NCBI RefSeq assembly: GCF_000244955.1
Contig: NZ_CM001439.1
Coordinates: forward strand, 2,694,628 to 2,758,627
Reading direction: 5' to 3'
Length of the DNA: 64,000 bases
From: Saccharomonospora marina XMU15
Lineage (GTDB): Bacteria; Actinomycetota; Actinomycetes; Mycobacteriales; Pseudonocardiaceae
A program made the translations under genes and the position numbers. This document shows positions 29,014-36,441 of this stretch, piece after piece. Under the pieces are notes generated by a model that saw only the letters and a program-made list of their open reading frames with translations, was not told the origin of the DNA and ran no database searches. Each line of letters begins with the position of its first letter. The stretch's first letter is position 1.

Positions 29014-29080
29014 TGGATTCACCTCATTCCGCTGTGTGGTGGTAAGCCCGGCGAGCCGGGTTACCGACTGCATCCGGTCG

Positions 29081-29104
29081 TCACGTCCAGTTGTTGTCAC
29101 GCAT
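29081..29104 (-). CDS. Micro-ORF copy 8 (promoter-proximal), heptapeptide MRDNNWT
   Basis: ATG CGT GAC AAC AAC TGG ACG TGA. Two synonymous differences from copy 1 (CGT, ACG). It has the strongest SD of the set (AAAGGAGGTG). As the first cistron of a leftward transcript it is probably the ancestral or best-translated copy. Confidence 0.75.
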   Translation of the reverse strand: MRDNNWT

Positions 29105-29154
29105 TCGTCTACACCTCCTTTCGGGTGGACGCTCGCTCGCAGTGATGACACGCT

Positions 29155-29168
29155 AGGTCGTTAGTCCA
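29155..29168. promoter_or_regulatory. Weak DosR-like sequence upstream of the micro-ORF array
   Basis: AGGTCGTTAGTCCA shares GGTCG..AGTCC with the site before the DosS-like kinase, and 10 of 14 positions with the DosR core. It is 50 bp upstream of copy 8. Too weak alone to claim regulation. Confidence 0.25.
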
Positions 29169-29286
29169 ACCGGGTGTATTCGGCATGAACCTCCGGGGTG
29201 TCCCACGAAGGTGGGGACGCGGCGTGCACATTCGGATACTGTGAAGCGGCACGATTAATCATCCGTCTTGAAGCAGGTGGGAGCCA

Positions 29287-30642
29287 GTGGTGCTCGCTCG
29301 GCCACGGAACTGGGTCGCGGGATGGGGGCTGTGGAAGGCGCCCGCGGCGGTACGTCGCTACGTGCTGGCGGTCAGCGCGTTGGCACTGGTCACCAGCGTC
29401 GCGACGGCGTTTCTGGTACCGGTGTCGCGGCGCGACCTGCTGTGGTTCGGCGTGCTGGCGATCTGCGCGGTCGTCTCGATCGAGATGACACGTCAGATCG
29501 AGCGCAGGCGCGAGTACCTCAAGCACGAGTCGATCGCCTACGTCGACACCAAGGGCCTGTGGTCGTTCGCTGCCGTGCTCATCCTGCCGCCGCTGCTCGC
29601 CACGGCGATGGTGGTGTTCACCTACCTGCTCGCCTGGTGGCGGGTGTGGCCGAGTCAGCGGCCCATCCGCGCGCACCGCTGGGTGTTCGCCTGCGCCACC
29701 GTGCTGATCGGCACGCACGGCGCCGTCGCGGTGCTCGCACTCGGTATGCACTCCTACCCGGGACTTCCCGACGCGACACTGCCGGCCGGGCTGCTGGACA
29801 TGGGCGTGGTGGTGCTCGCGGGAGCACTGCGGTGGGCCCTCAACTGCGGTCTTGTCATGGCGGCCATCGCGTTGTCGGACCCGGCACGGCCGGTTCGCGA
29901 TCTGTTCGCCAACTTCTCACAGCAGTGGTTGGAGGCCGGTGCCATGGCACTCGGCCTGATCGCCGCCACCGTCCTGCTGACCCAGCCGCTGGTGCTGGCC
30001 GCCATCGTGCTCGCACTCGTCGTCATGCACCGTGGAGTGCTGCTGCACCAGTACCAGCATGCTTCGCGAGTCGACGCCAAGACCGGCCTGACGACGGTCA
30101 AGTGGTGGCGAACGGTCGCGGAACAGGCGCTGGACCGGGCACGGCGCACCGGCGACAACGTCGGCCTGCTGATCCTCGACATCGACCACTTCAAGGCGGT
30201 CAACGACACCTACGGTCACCTCGCGGGCGACAAGGTGCTCGAAGCCGTGGCGCGGGAATTGGCAGGCGAGATTCGCGCCGACGACACCTGCTGCCGGTGG
30301 GGTGGCGAGGAACTGACCGTGGTGATCCCCGACGTCCGCGACGGCGGGAACCTGCTGGAGATCGCGGAGCGGGTCCGGCGCAGGATCAAGAACCTCGTCG
30401 TGGACATCGAGCCTGCGGACACCTCGCACGGCGAGCGCGAGCACATCCGCGTCACCGTCTCCATCGGCGGTGCGTTGTTCCCCGGCGACGGGATCGGCAC
30501 GCTGGACGAGTTGATGATGGCCGCGGACACAGCCGTGTACGGGGCCAAGACCGGCGGGCGCGACCAGTGCCGCATCGCCAACTACGACGCCGCTACGCAG
30601 CAGCAGCCCGATACCGCCCGGCGCAGCGGAGCGGATTCCTGA
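29287..30642 (+). CDS. Membrane-bound diguanylate cyclase (GGDEF)
   Basis: 451 aa from GTG 29287 (AGGTGGGAG upstream). N-terminal half (about 20-250) has six or seven TM helices forming an integral-membrane sensor of unrecognised type. The GGDEF domain begins DAKTGLTTVKWW and has LLILDIDHFKAVNDTYGH. The active-site loop is GGEEL (339-343), a GGDEF variant with Leu in place of Phe. An I-site RADD (330-333) lies five residues before it, so product inhibition by c-di-GMP is possible. Divergent from the MRDNNWT array (182 bp), which makes it a candidate functional partner. Confidence 0.9.
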   Translation: MVLARPRNWVAGWGLWKAPAAVRRYVLAVSALALVTSVATAFLVPVSRRDLLWFGVLAICAVVSIEMTRQIERRREYLKHESIAYVDTKGLWSFAAVLILPPLLATAMVVFTYLLAWWRVWPSQRPIRAHRWVFACATVLIGTHGAVAVLALGMHSYPGLPDATLPAGLLDMGVVVLAGALRWALNCGLVMAAIALSDPARPVRDLFANFSQQWLEAGAMALGLIAATVLLTQPLVLAAIVLALVVMHRGVLLHQYQHASRVDAKTGLTTVKWWRTVAEQALDRARRTGDNVGLLILDIDHFKAVNDTYGHLAGDKVLEAVARELAGEIRADDTCCRWGGEELTVVIPDVRDGGNLLEIAERVRRRIKNLVVDIEPADTSHGEREHIRVTVSIGGALFPGDGIGTLDELMMAADTAVYGAKTGGRDQCRIANYDAATQQQPDTARRSGADS

Positions 30643-30764
30643 AGCGCGTGCCCGGGTAGCGAGGCGCGGGGCGGTGGAGGTCTTCTCGCCGGGCACTGCG
30701 GCCCCCTGCGCCGCCGGGCCGATCTCGACCTGCGAGCGGGTCCACCGGCAGTGATGATGGCGGG

Positions 30765-31085
30765 GTGAGCACTCCGGCAGACGACGGCTCGGGGAGCACC
30801 CCCCGGGCCGATACCGACACCAAGACCGTGATGGGCAGGACGCGGATCAGCGGCATCTGGGTCAGCGCGATCATCGCGACCCTGCTGCTGGTGCTGCTGC
30901 TGATCTTCATCTTGCAGAACATGGAATCGGTGACCGTCCATTTCCTCGGCCTTTCCTGGGGCGTGCCGCTGGGGGTGGCCATGCTCTTCTCAGCGATCGC
31001 AGGAGCCCTGCTGGTGGCGTTGCCCGGCGGCGCTCGGGTGATGCAGTTGCGCAGGCGGATTCGCAGGATCAGCGCCCGGCATTGA
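30765..31085 (+). CDS. LapA-domain (DUF1049) membrane protein
   Basis: 106 aa from GTG 30765. A hydrophilic N-terminal tail of about 30 residues is followed by TM1 (WVSAIIATLLLVLLLIFILQN), the LapA motif ILQNMESVTVHFLGLSWGVPLG, TM2 (VAMLFSAIAGALLVAL) and a basic tail (MQLRRRIRRISARH). Matches DUF1049/LapA in size and pattern. Function in envelope biology is unclear. Confidence 0.88.
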   Translation: MSTPADDGSGSTPRADTDTKTVMGRTRISGIWVSAIIATLLLVLLLIFILQNMESVTVHFLGLSWGVPLGVAMLFSAIAGALLVALPGGARVMQLRRRIRRISARH

Positions 31086-31175
31086 CGGCGGAAGGCGCTA
31101 CGCGCCCCTGGTGAGATCCGACACGGGGTCGGCGAGAGACGGCGTGGGGCGCGCCCGGGTACTAACCTTGACCCA

Positions 31176-32027
31176 ATGCGTCGTTCCGGCACGACCAGTG
31201 CACCTGTCGGCCTCGACAGGCACGACCATGTGTGCTGGATTCACCAGGGCGGGCGAAGCTGGACCGAACCGATGATCCGCTTCTTCCGCGAGGGTGCCGC
31301 GGCCGGTCAGCAGTTGCTGTACGTGGCGGACAAGGCAGAGACCGAACTCGCCGACGATCTGGACCCGCTGCCGTCCCGCGACGCCATGCTGGGCACCGGA
31401 CAGCTCAAGCTGCTGCCGCTGGCCAAGCTTTACGGCCCGGTCGACGACTTCACCGCCGACGAGCAGATCGCCATGTTCAAGGAGCTGACGGCGGCGGCGG
31501 TGCGTGCGGGGTTCGGGTGCCTGCGAGTGGCCGCCGAGGCAACCTCCCTGGTCCTGAGTGTCGACGGGGAGCGTGCGGCGCACAGGTTCGTCGGCTACGA
31601 GGTGGGTATCGACCGGGTCATGGCGAGCGAGCCGATGCTGTCCATGTGCGGCTACGACCGGCGTCTCGTCAGCGCGAGAGCCGCGTCGGCACTGTGCTTC
31701 GTGCATCCGCTTCGGCATGGCGCACGAGGCGGGCAGGGCTGCGGCGTGTTCGCCGACGAGGACGGTAGCTGGTCGGTGACCGGCGAGATCGACCTCGTCT
31801 CGCGGGACTCCTTCGAGACGGCACTGTCAGCGCTGCCGGGCGATCGCGACATCACGTTACGGTTGGAGGGGCTGACGTTCATCGATGTCGCGGGGGTACG
31901 CGCGCTCGCGGAGCTTTCCTCGCGGCTGGCCCCTCGACGCCTGATTCTGCACGATCCACCCACGCCGTTGCGGCGGATTCTGCGGTTGTGGTGGCAAGAC
32001 CTACCAGGGTTGGAAGTAGCCGACTGA
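31176..32027 (+). CDS. MEDS-STAS protein (putative anti-sigma-factor antagonist with sensor domain)
   Basis: 283 aa. N-terminal MEDS sensor domain (HDHVCWIHQGGRSWTEPMIRFFREGAAAGQQLLYVAD; about 14-170), C-terminal STAS domain (about 185-280). In the STAS switch loop the sequence is LTFIDVAGVRAL: the usual phospho-acceptor Ser (DSSG) is replaced by Ala, so it cannot be controlled by Ser phosphorylation in the standard way. The stop overlaps the start of the next gene (TGATG), which encodes a MEDS-kinase partner. Confidence 0.85.
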   Translation: MRRSGTTSAPVGLDRHDHVCWIHQGGRSWTEPMIRFFREGAAAGQQLLYVADKAETELADDLDPLPSRDAMLGTGQLKLLPLAKLYGPVDDFTADEQIAMFKELTAAAVRAGFGCLRVAAEATSLVLSVDGERAAHRFVGYEVGIDRVMASEPMLSMCGYDRRLVSARAASALCFVHPLRHGARGGQGCGVFADEDGSWSVTGEIDLVSRDSFETALSALPGDRDITLRLEGLTFIDVAGVRALAELSSRLAPRRLILHDPPTPLRRILRLWWQDLPGLEVAD

Positions 32028-33019
32028 TGAGCACGGGGGCGCAGGCAAAGAGCGGTTTGACTCACGTGGCCGCCCTGTACGGTTCCGACGATGAGTTCCT
32101 CGACGCCGTGGTGCCCTTCCTGGCCGACGGTTTGGCCGAGGGGCAGCCGACACTGCTCGGCGTGGAGCCACGCCTCGATCGGCTCGTGCGCGAGGAGCTG
32201 GGCGATGCCGCCGACGAGGTCATGACGTTGCGCAGAGCCGAACAGTACGAGCGACCGCTGGACGCGCTCAGACACAACCGGGACCTGTTCGCCGCCCACG
32301 CGGCGGCGGGTGCGCCAGCGATCAGGGTCGTCGGCGATGTGCCGCACCCAGGCGTCGGGGCGCCGTGGGACGGCTGGGTCCGCTACGAGGCCGCCATCAA
32401 CCACTTCTGTGCCGAGCTACCGGTGATGGTGCTGTGCCCGTACGCCGACAACACGCCTGACAGCGTGCTTGCCGACGTGGAGAGCACGCACGGGTGGCTG
32501 GCTCTGCCCGGCCATGACCACCAGCCCAACCCGCACTACACCGAGCCGGCGACGTTCCTGTCCGAACGTGCCGACTGGGAGGTGGCTCCGCTGGAGCGCA
32601 CGCGTCCCGACCTGCGGCTGGAGAACCCCACGCTCGCGCACGCACGGCATGTGGTCGGTGTGCTCGCGGCCAACACGGACCTCGACGAACGCTGCGTGAG
32701 CGACCTCGTCGTCGGCGTCAGCGAGGCCGTCACCAACGCCAAGGTGCACGGCAAACCGCCGGTGCTGCTGCGAGCGTGGGTGAATCGCAACCGGGTGGCG
32801 GTCGCCGTCAGCGACTGCGGCAGCGGACCGAGGAACCCGTTCGCGGGTCTGCTGCCGGACGAACGCAGACGGTCCCAGGGTGGCCTCGGACTGTGGCTGG
32901 CCCACCAGTTGTGCGACCGCGTCACGCTGGCTGTGACCGAGGAGGGGTTCACCGCCTACCTGGTCATCGGCGAGCCTCCCCCGGTGGAGATGCGCGCGAA
33001 GCCCGCGCTCAGTCGGTAG
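32027..33019 (+). CDS. MEDS-HATPase protein (RsbA/RsbW-like anti-sigma kinase)
   Basis: 330 aa. MEDS domain at about 10-185 (HVAALYGSDDEFLDAVVPFLADGLAEGQPTL) and a GHKL ATPase of the anti-sigma type at about 200-320, with N-box VVGVSEAVTNAKVHG, G1 DCGSGPRNPF and G2 GGLGLWLAHQLCD. Translationally coupled to the MEDS-STAS gene. The pair looks like a partner-switching module in which both proteins carry the same sensor. The target sigma factor is not adjacent. Confidence 0.87.
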   Translation: MSTGAQAKSGLTHVAALYGSDDEFLDAVVPFLADGLAEGQPTLLGVEPRLDRLVREELGDAADEVMTLRRAEQYERPLDALRHNRDLFAAHAAAGAPAIRVVGDVPHPGVGAPWDGWVRYEAAINHFCAELPVMVLCPYADNTPDSVLADVESTHGWLALPGHDHQPNPHYTEPATFLSERADWEVAPLERTRPDLRLENPTLAHARHVVGVLAANTDLDERCVSDLVVGVSEAVTNAKVHGKPPVLLRAWVNRNRVAVAVSDCGSGPRNPFAGLLPDERRRSQGGLGLWLAHQLCDRVTLAVTEEGFTAYLVIGEPPPVEMRAKPALSR

Positions 33020-33041
33020 CGGGCAGCGGTTCACGCAAGAA

Positions 33042-33071
33042 GCGCGGTCCGGCCGCGGAGCCGGACCGCGC
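33042..33071. terminator. Hairpin terminator between convergent genes
   Basis: GCGCGGTCCGGC and GCCGGACCGCGC form a perfect 12-bp stem with a 6-nt loop, 22 bp after the MEDS-HATPase stop and before the end of the convergent SPW gene. Confidence 0.8.
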
Positions 33072-33099
33072 CCCTGTCAGCGGTTGTCTCCGCCACCTT

Positions 33100-33539
33100 T
33101 CATCGCCGGCGGCGCCTGCCGCCTCCGGCCATGCCGATGGCGAGCACGCCGATTCCGAGCAGCGTGACGACGCCACCGGTGACGACGTTGTTGATGATGG
33201 TCGGGGTCGTGGCCGCGCTTCCCAGCACCACCCACGGCGAGACGATCGTCCAGACACCGATGAGCGGTGCCACCCAGGCAAGGGTGTGCATCCTGCTGTA
33301 GACGGCGGCGTAGCCGATGGCGAGCACGGCCAGCGCGAGACCCGTGATGAGGTTGGTGACCGCGAGAGAAGCGAAGTTGGCGAATCCGACGACCACGGTC
33401 CGATGGCGATGTAGAGCCCACCGAGGAAGGTGAGCCCGTCCACCAACTGAGCCTGCGGGGTCCTGGCTGCCCGCTCGTACCGTACCTGGAGGTTCACAAG
33501 ATCAGGGTGCTGCTCGATCGAGCTGGTGGGCACCGTCAT
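33100..33539 (-). pseudogene. SPW-repeat membrane protein, frameshifted
   Basis: The reading starts at ATG 33539 behind AAGGAGG (MTVPTSSIEQHPDLVNLQVR), passes LVDGLTFLGGLYIAIGPW, and then loses the frame. The expected continuation VVGFANFASLAVTN...TIVSPWVVLG...GVLAIGMAGG is found in another frame down to 33100. Restoring one G after the Trp codon near 33393 joins the two halves into about 146 aa with SPW-type helices, the normal length. So this is a single-base deletion, either a real inactivation or a sequencing error. Confidence 0.8.
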
Positions 33540-33781
33540 CATTTCCTCCTTACTCACTCCTACGAAGTCACGCAGGGGTCCCTATCGGCTTGACGTCGGG
33601 CGGCGGGGATAAACGCGGTCGGGCGACAATGGGGTCAGCGTTCAACCGCCTCCCGCCGAGCCGACCGCACCCATTTGTGTGAGCTGGACCACTCTCTATT
33701 CGGGTCGCTGTCGATTCGCGGTCGCGCCGTTCGTGTAGCAGGTGAGAGGAAGCCGAGACCGAACACGGAGAGGACGAGAAC

Positions 33782-34135
33782 ATGAAGCAGTACCTGCTCA
33801 GCATCTACCAGCCCGACGGCGGCGCCCCTGACCCCGAGGTGCTGGAGCCGATCATGCGTGACGTGGCGGCCTTCAACGCCGAGGTGCGGGCGGCAGGAGC
33901 GTGGGTGTTCTCCGGTGGGCTGCACTCACCGGAGTCCGCCACCGTCGTGCGCGCGAAGGACGACGAGGTGTTCACCACCGACGGCCCCTACATCGAGGGC
34001 AAGGAGCACATCGGCGGGTTCACCGTCGTCAACGCGCCGGATCTGGACGCCGCGTTGGAGTGGGGCCGCAAACTCGCGAAGGCGACCACCCTGCCGATCG
34101 AGGTCAGGCCCATGGAGTACGGCAGCTGCGGGTGA
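33782..34135 (+). CDS. DGPF/YCII-family protein (ECF42 partner)
   Basis: 117 aa. MKQYLLSIYQPDG, GAWVFSGGLHSPESATVV and FTTDGPYIEGKEHIGGF (the DGP[FY] motif) define the YCII-related/DGPF family. The next gene encodes an ECF42 sigma factor and starts 7 bp later. In the known ECF42 system DGPF genes are both neighbours and targets of the sigma factor. Enzymatic activity of DGPF proteins is unknown. Confidence 0.92.
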   Translation: MKQYLLSIYQPDGGAPDPEVLEPIMRDVAAFNAEVRAAGAWVFSGGLHSPESATVVRAKDDEVFTTDGPYIEGKEHIGGFTVVNAPDLDAALEWGRKLAKATTLPIEVRPMEYGSCG

Positions 34136-34142
34136 GCCTGCG

Positions 34143-35387
34143 TTGAGTTCGAACAACACCACGCCGACGACCGGATCGGTCGAGCGGGTGTTCCGCGAGG
34201 AGTACGGCCGGGCGGTGGCGTCCCTGGTTCGCGTCTTCGGCGACATCGAACTCGCCGAGGAGGCCGTCCAGGACGCCTTCGCCGAGGCCGTCCGGCGCTG
34301 GCCTGGTGAGGGGCTGCCGCCGAGCCCGGCGGGCTGGATCATCACCACCGCCCGCAACCGCACGATCGACCGGCTCAGGCGGGAATCGACCCGGCTGGAC
34401 CGGCACAGCCAGGCCGCGCTACTGCACGCCGCGGCCGAGCCCGCCGAGGAGGGGCCCGTGCGTGACGACCGACTGCGGTTGATCTTCACCTGCTGCCACC
34501 CCGCGCTGGCACCTCACGCCAGGGTCGCGCTCACCCTGCGCCTGCTGGGCGGGCTCACCACGGCCGAGATCGCCAGGGCGTTCCTGGTGCCCGAGGCCAC
34601 CATGGCGCAGCGGCTCGTGCGGGCGAAAGGCAAGATCCGCGACGCCGGGATCGCGTACCGGGTGCCCGCCGAGGCGGACCTGCCCGCGCGGCTGTCGGCG
34701 GTACTGGCGGTGATCTACCTGGTGTACAACGAAGGGCACACCGCCAGTTCCGGCTCCGCGCTGGTGCGGACCCGGCTGTGCGAGGAGGCCGTGCGGCTCG
34801 CGCGCATGCTCGCCGAACTGCTGCCGGAGGAGCCCGAAGTGGTCGGCCTGCTGGCGTTGTTGCTGCTGCTGGAGTCACGAAGGCCGGCGCGCACGACCGG
34901 TGAAGGCGAGTTGGTCCCGCTGGCCGAGCAGGACCGGACGCTGTGGGACCGCGCGCTCGTCGCCGAGGGGCAGCGGCTGGTGCGTCGCTGCCTGCGCTGG
35001 GACAGACCTGGGCCCTACCAGATACAGGCGGCGATCAACGCGGTGCACAGCGAAGCGGCCTGCGTGAGCGACACCGACTGGCGACAGATCGTGCAGCTGT
35101 ACGACCAGCTCGCCGCCCGGTCCCCGACACCGGTGGTCGCGCTCAACCGTGCCGTGGCCGTCGCCGAGGCGGACGGCCCGCGGCAGGCGCTCGCCCTGGT
35201 GGACGAACTCGGGCTTGACGGCTACCACCTCTACCACGCTGTCCGCGCCGAATTGCTGCGTAGGCTCGGCCGTACCGACGAAGCCGCGAGCGCATACGCC
35301 GCCGCGATCGAACGCACCGACAACCAGGCGGAGCAGGCATACTTGCGACGTCGGCGCGCCGAACTCGTCGACGTCCGGAGTGGCTGA
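34143..35387 (+). CDS. ECF42-type RNA polymerase sigma factor
   Basis: 414 aa from a TTG at 34143 (GGTGAG 5 bp before; no in-frame ATG nearby). Sigma2 region FREEYGRAVASLVRVFGDIELAEEAVQDAF, sigma4 region LTLRLLGGLTTAEIARAFLVPEATMAQRLVRAKGKI. A C-terminal extension of over 200 residues (DUF6596/TPR-like) contains AVLAVIYLVYNEGH and the ECF42 signature NRAVAVAEADGP. No anti-sigma gene is adjacent; ECF42 factors are thought to be controlled through this C-terminal domain. Confidence 0.92.
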   Translation: MSSNNTTPTTGSVERVFREEYGRAVASLVRVFGDIELAEEAVQDAFAEAVRRWPGEGLPPSPAGWIITTARNRTIDRLRRESTRLDRHSQAALLHAAAEPAEEGPVRDDRLRLIFTCCHPALAPHARVALTLRLLGGLTTAEIARAFLVPEATMAQRLVRAKGKIRDAGIAYRVPAEADLPARLSAVLAVIYLVYNEGHTASSGSALVRTRLCEEAVRLARMLAELLPEEPEVVGLLALLLLLESRRPARTTGEGELVPLAEQDRTLWDRALVAEGQRLVRRCLRWDRPGPYQIQAAINAVHSEAACVSDTDWRQIVQLYDQLAARSPTPVVALNRAVAVAEADGPRQALALVDELGLDGYHLYHAVRAELLRRLGRTDEAASAYAAAIERTDNQAEQAYLRRRRAELVDVRSG

Positions 35388-35418
35388 CCGCCACGCGCCG
35401 ACCGGGAGGGGCTCCGCG

Positions 35419-36375
35419 ATGAGTGACGCCGGGACTGCCGTCGAACGAGCCGGAGTACGGCTGACCAATCTGGACGAGCCGCTGTTCGACGGCGCCGACG
35501 CGTCCAAACGCGACCTCGTCGACTACCTGGACGGCATGCGGGAGATGCTGTTGCCCGTGCTGCGGGGCAGGCCGCTCTCGGTGGTCAGGGCGCTGCGCGG
35601 GCAGCGGCCGTTCATGCAGAAGAACCTTCCCAAGTACACCCCCGACTGGGTGCCGCGCGTCTCGGTGTGGGCGGAGTCGTCGCAGCGCGACGTCTCCTAC
35701 CCGCTGTGCGACGACCGCAGAACCCTGCTGTGGCTGGCCAACCAGCGAGCCGTGGAGTACCACCCCACGCTCACGCTTGCCGAGGACCTCGGCCGCCCCA
35801 CCCATCTGGTGCTCGACATCGACCCGCCGGGGCAGCAGGATTTCTCCCCGGCTGTGCGAGCGGCCGAACTGGTGCGCCAGGCGCTGTCCGACGCCGGGTT
35901 GCGGGCAGCGGTGAAGACGAGTGGGGCCAAGGGGCTGCACGTGTTCGTGCCGGTGGAGGGTGTCGCCGCCGACGACGCGGCCGCCGCCACCCGCGCCCTC
36001 GCCGCCCGCGCGGCTCGGCTGGAACCCCGGATCGCGACCACGGAGTTCATCCGTGAGGACCGGGGCGGCAAGGTATTCCTCGATTCCACGAGAGCGGGCT
36101 CGGCGACGGTCGTGGCCGCCTACAGCCCGAGGCTGCGGCCGGAGGTGCCGGTGTCCTTCCCGCTGGAATGGAGCGACCTCGACCGGGTGCGGCCCGCCGA
36201 TTTCACGCTGCGCACCGTGCCCTCGCTCATCGAAGGCCGCGACCCCTGGGCCCGAGCGATGCCGCCGCCGCAGCGGCTGCCCGACGAACTCGTCGAGGAA
36301 GGGCACACCATCCCTGTGGCCAGGGTGCGGGCCATGCACGAGGGCAAGCGGCGCGCCCGCGCTCGTCGCGGCTGA
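35419..36375 (+). CDS. LigD-type polymerase/primase domain protein (stand-alone)
   Basis: 318 aa. NHEJ polymerase motifs: LDIDPPGQQDF (catalytic DxD-type acidic pair), KTSGAKGLHVFVPV, and the region FPLEWSDLDRVRPADFTLRTVPSLI. GGGAGGGG precedes the ATG at 35419. There is no ligase or phosphoesterase domain, and no ku gene in the window. Stand-alone LigD polymerases act in gap filling or RNA/DNA primer synthesis in end joining and excision repair. Confidence 0.9.
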   Translation: MSDAGTAVERAGVRLTNLDEPLFDGADASKRDLVDYLDGMREMLLPVLRGRPLSVVRALRGQRPFMQKNLPKYTPDWVPRVSVWAESSQRDVSYPLCDDRRTLLWLANQRAVEYHPTLTLAEDLGRPTHLVLDIDPPGQQDFSPAVRAAELVRQALSDAGLRAAVKTSGAKGLHVFVPVEGVAADDAAAATRALAARAARLEPRIATTEFIREDRGGKVFLDSTRAGSATVVAAYSPRLRPEVPVSFPLEWSDLDRVRPADFTLRTVPSLIEGRDPWARAMPPPQRLPDELVEEGHTIPVARVRAMHEGKRRARARRG

Positions 36376-36376
36376 C
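36351..36376. repeat. 26-bp direct repeat, copy 1 (over LigD-pol stop)
   Basis: The 26 bases covering the last codons and stop of the polymerase gene recur once, with one mismatch, at 36414-36439. The second copy lies just before the 3' end of the convergent MFS gene. It looks like a short local duplication. Confidence 0.7.
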
Positions 36377-36441
36377 CCCTCGAGGTGCCTCCTGCCGCCG
36401 TCGGGAGGATCGGGCGCGCCTGCGCTCGTCGCGGCTGACTC

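Larger units (their letters stand above)
28516..29286. other. Intergenic block holding the micro-ORF array
   Basis: 771 bp between the MFS stop and the diguanylate cyclase start. It contains eight minus-strand 8-codon ORFs (28561-29104), then a 182-bp divergent promoter region. That region has a small hairpin (GTCCCAC-GAAG-GTGGGGAC, 29200-29218) and a DosR-like sequence at 29155-29168. The plus-strand frames over the array are open only because the DNA is G-rich; the 68-bp period is not a multiple of three. Confidence 0.8.

Noticed and set aside
28376-29164. Long plus-strand open frames with repeated Cys/Gly-rich text across the 68-bp array
   Set aside because: All three plus frames are open because the DNA is G-rich; 68 is not a multiple of three, so each repeat is read in a different frame. 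There is no SD. The minus-strand micro-ORFs explain the conserved part.
33009-33557. Uninterrupted 182-aa reading of the SPW gene
   Set aside because: After residue ~50 it leaves the SPW frame and becomes Ser/Arg-rich; the true continuation is in another frame, so a frameshift is the better explanation.
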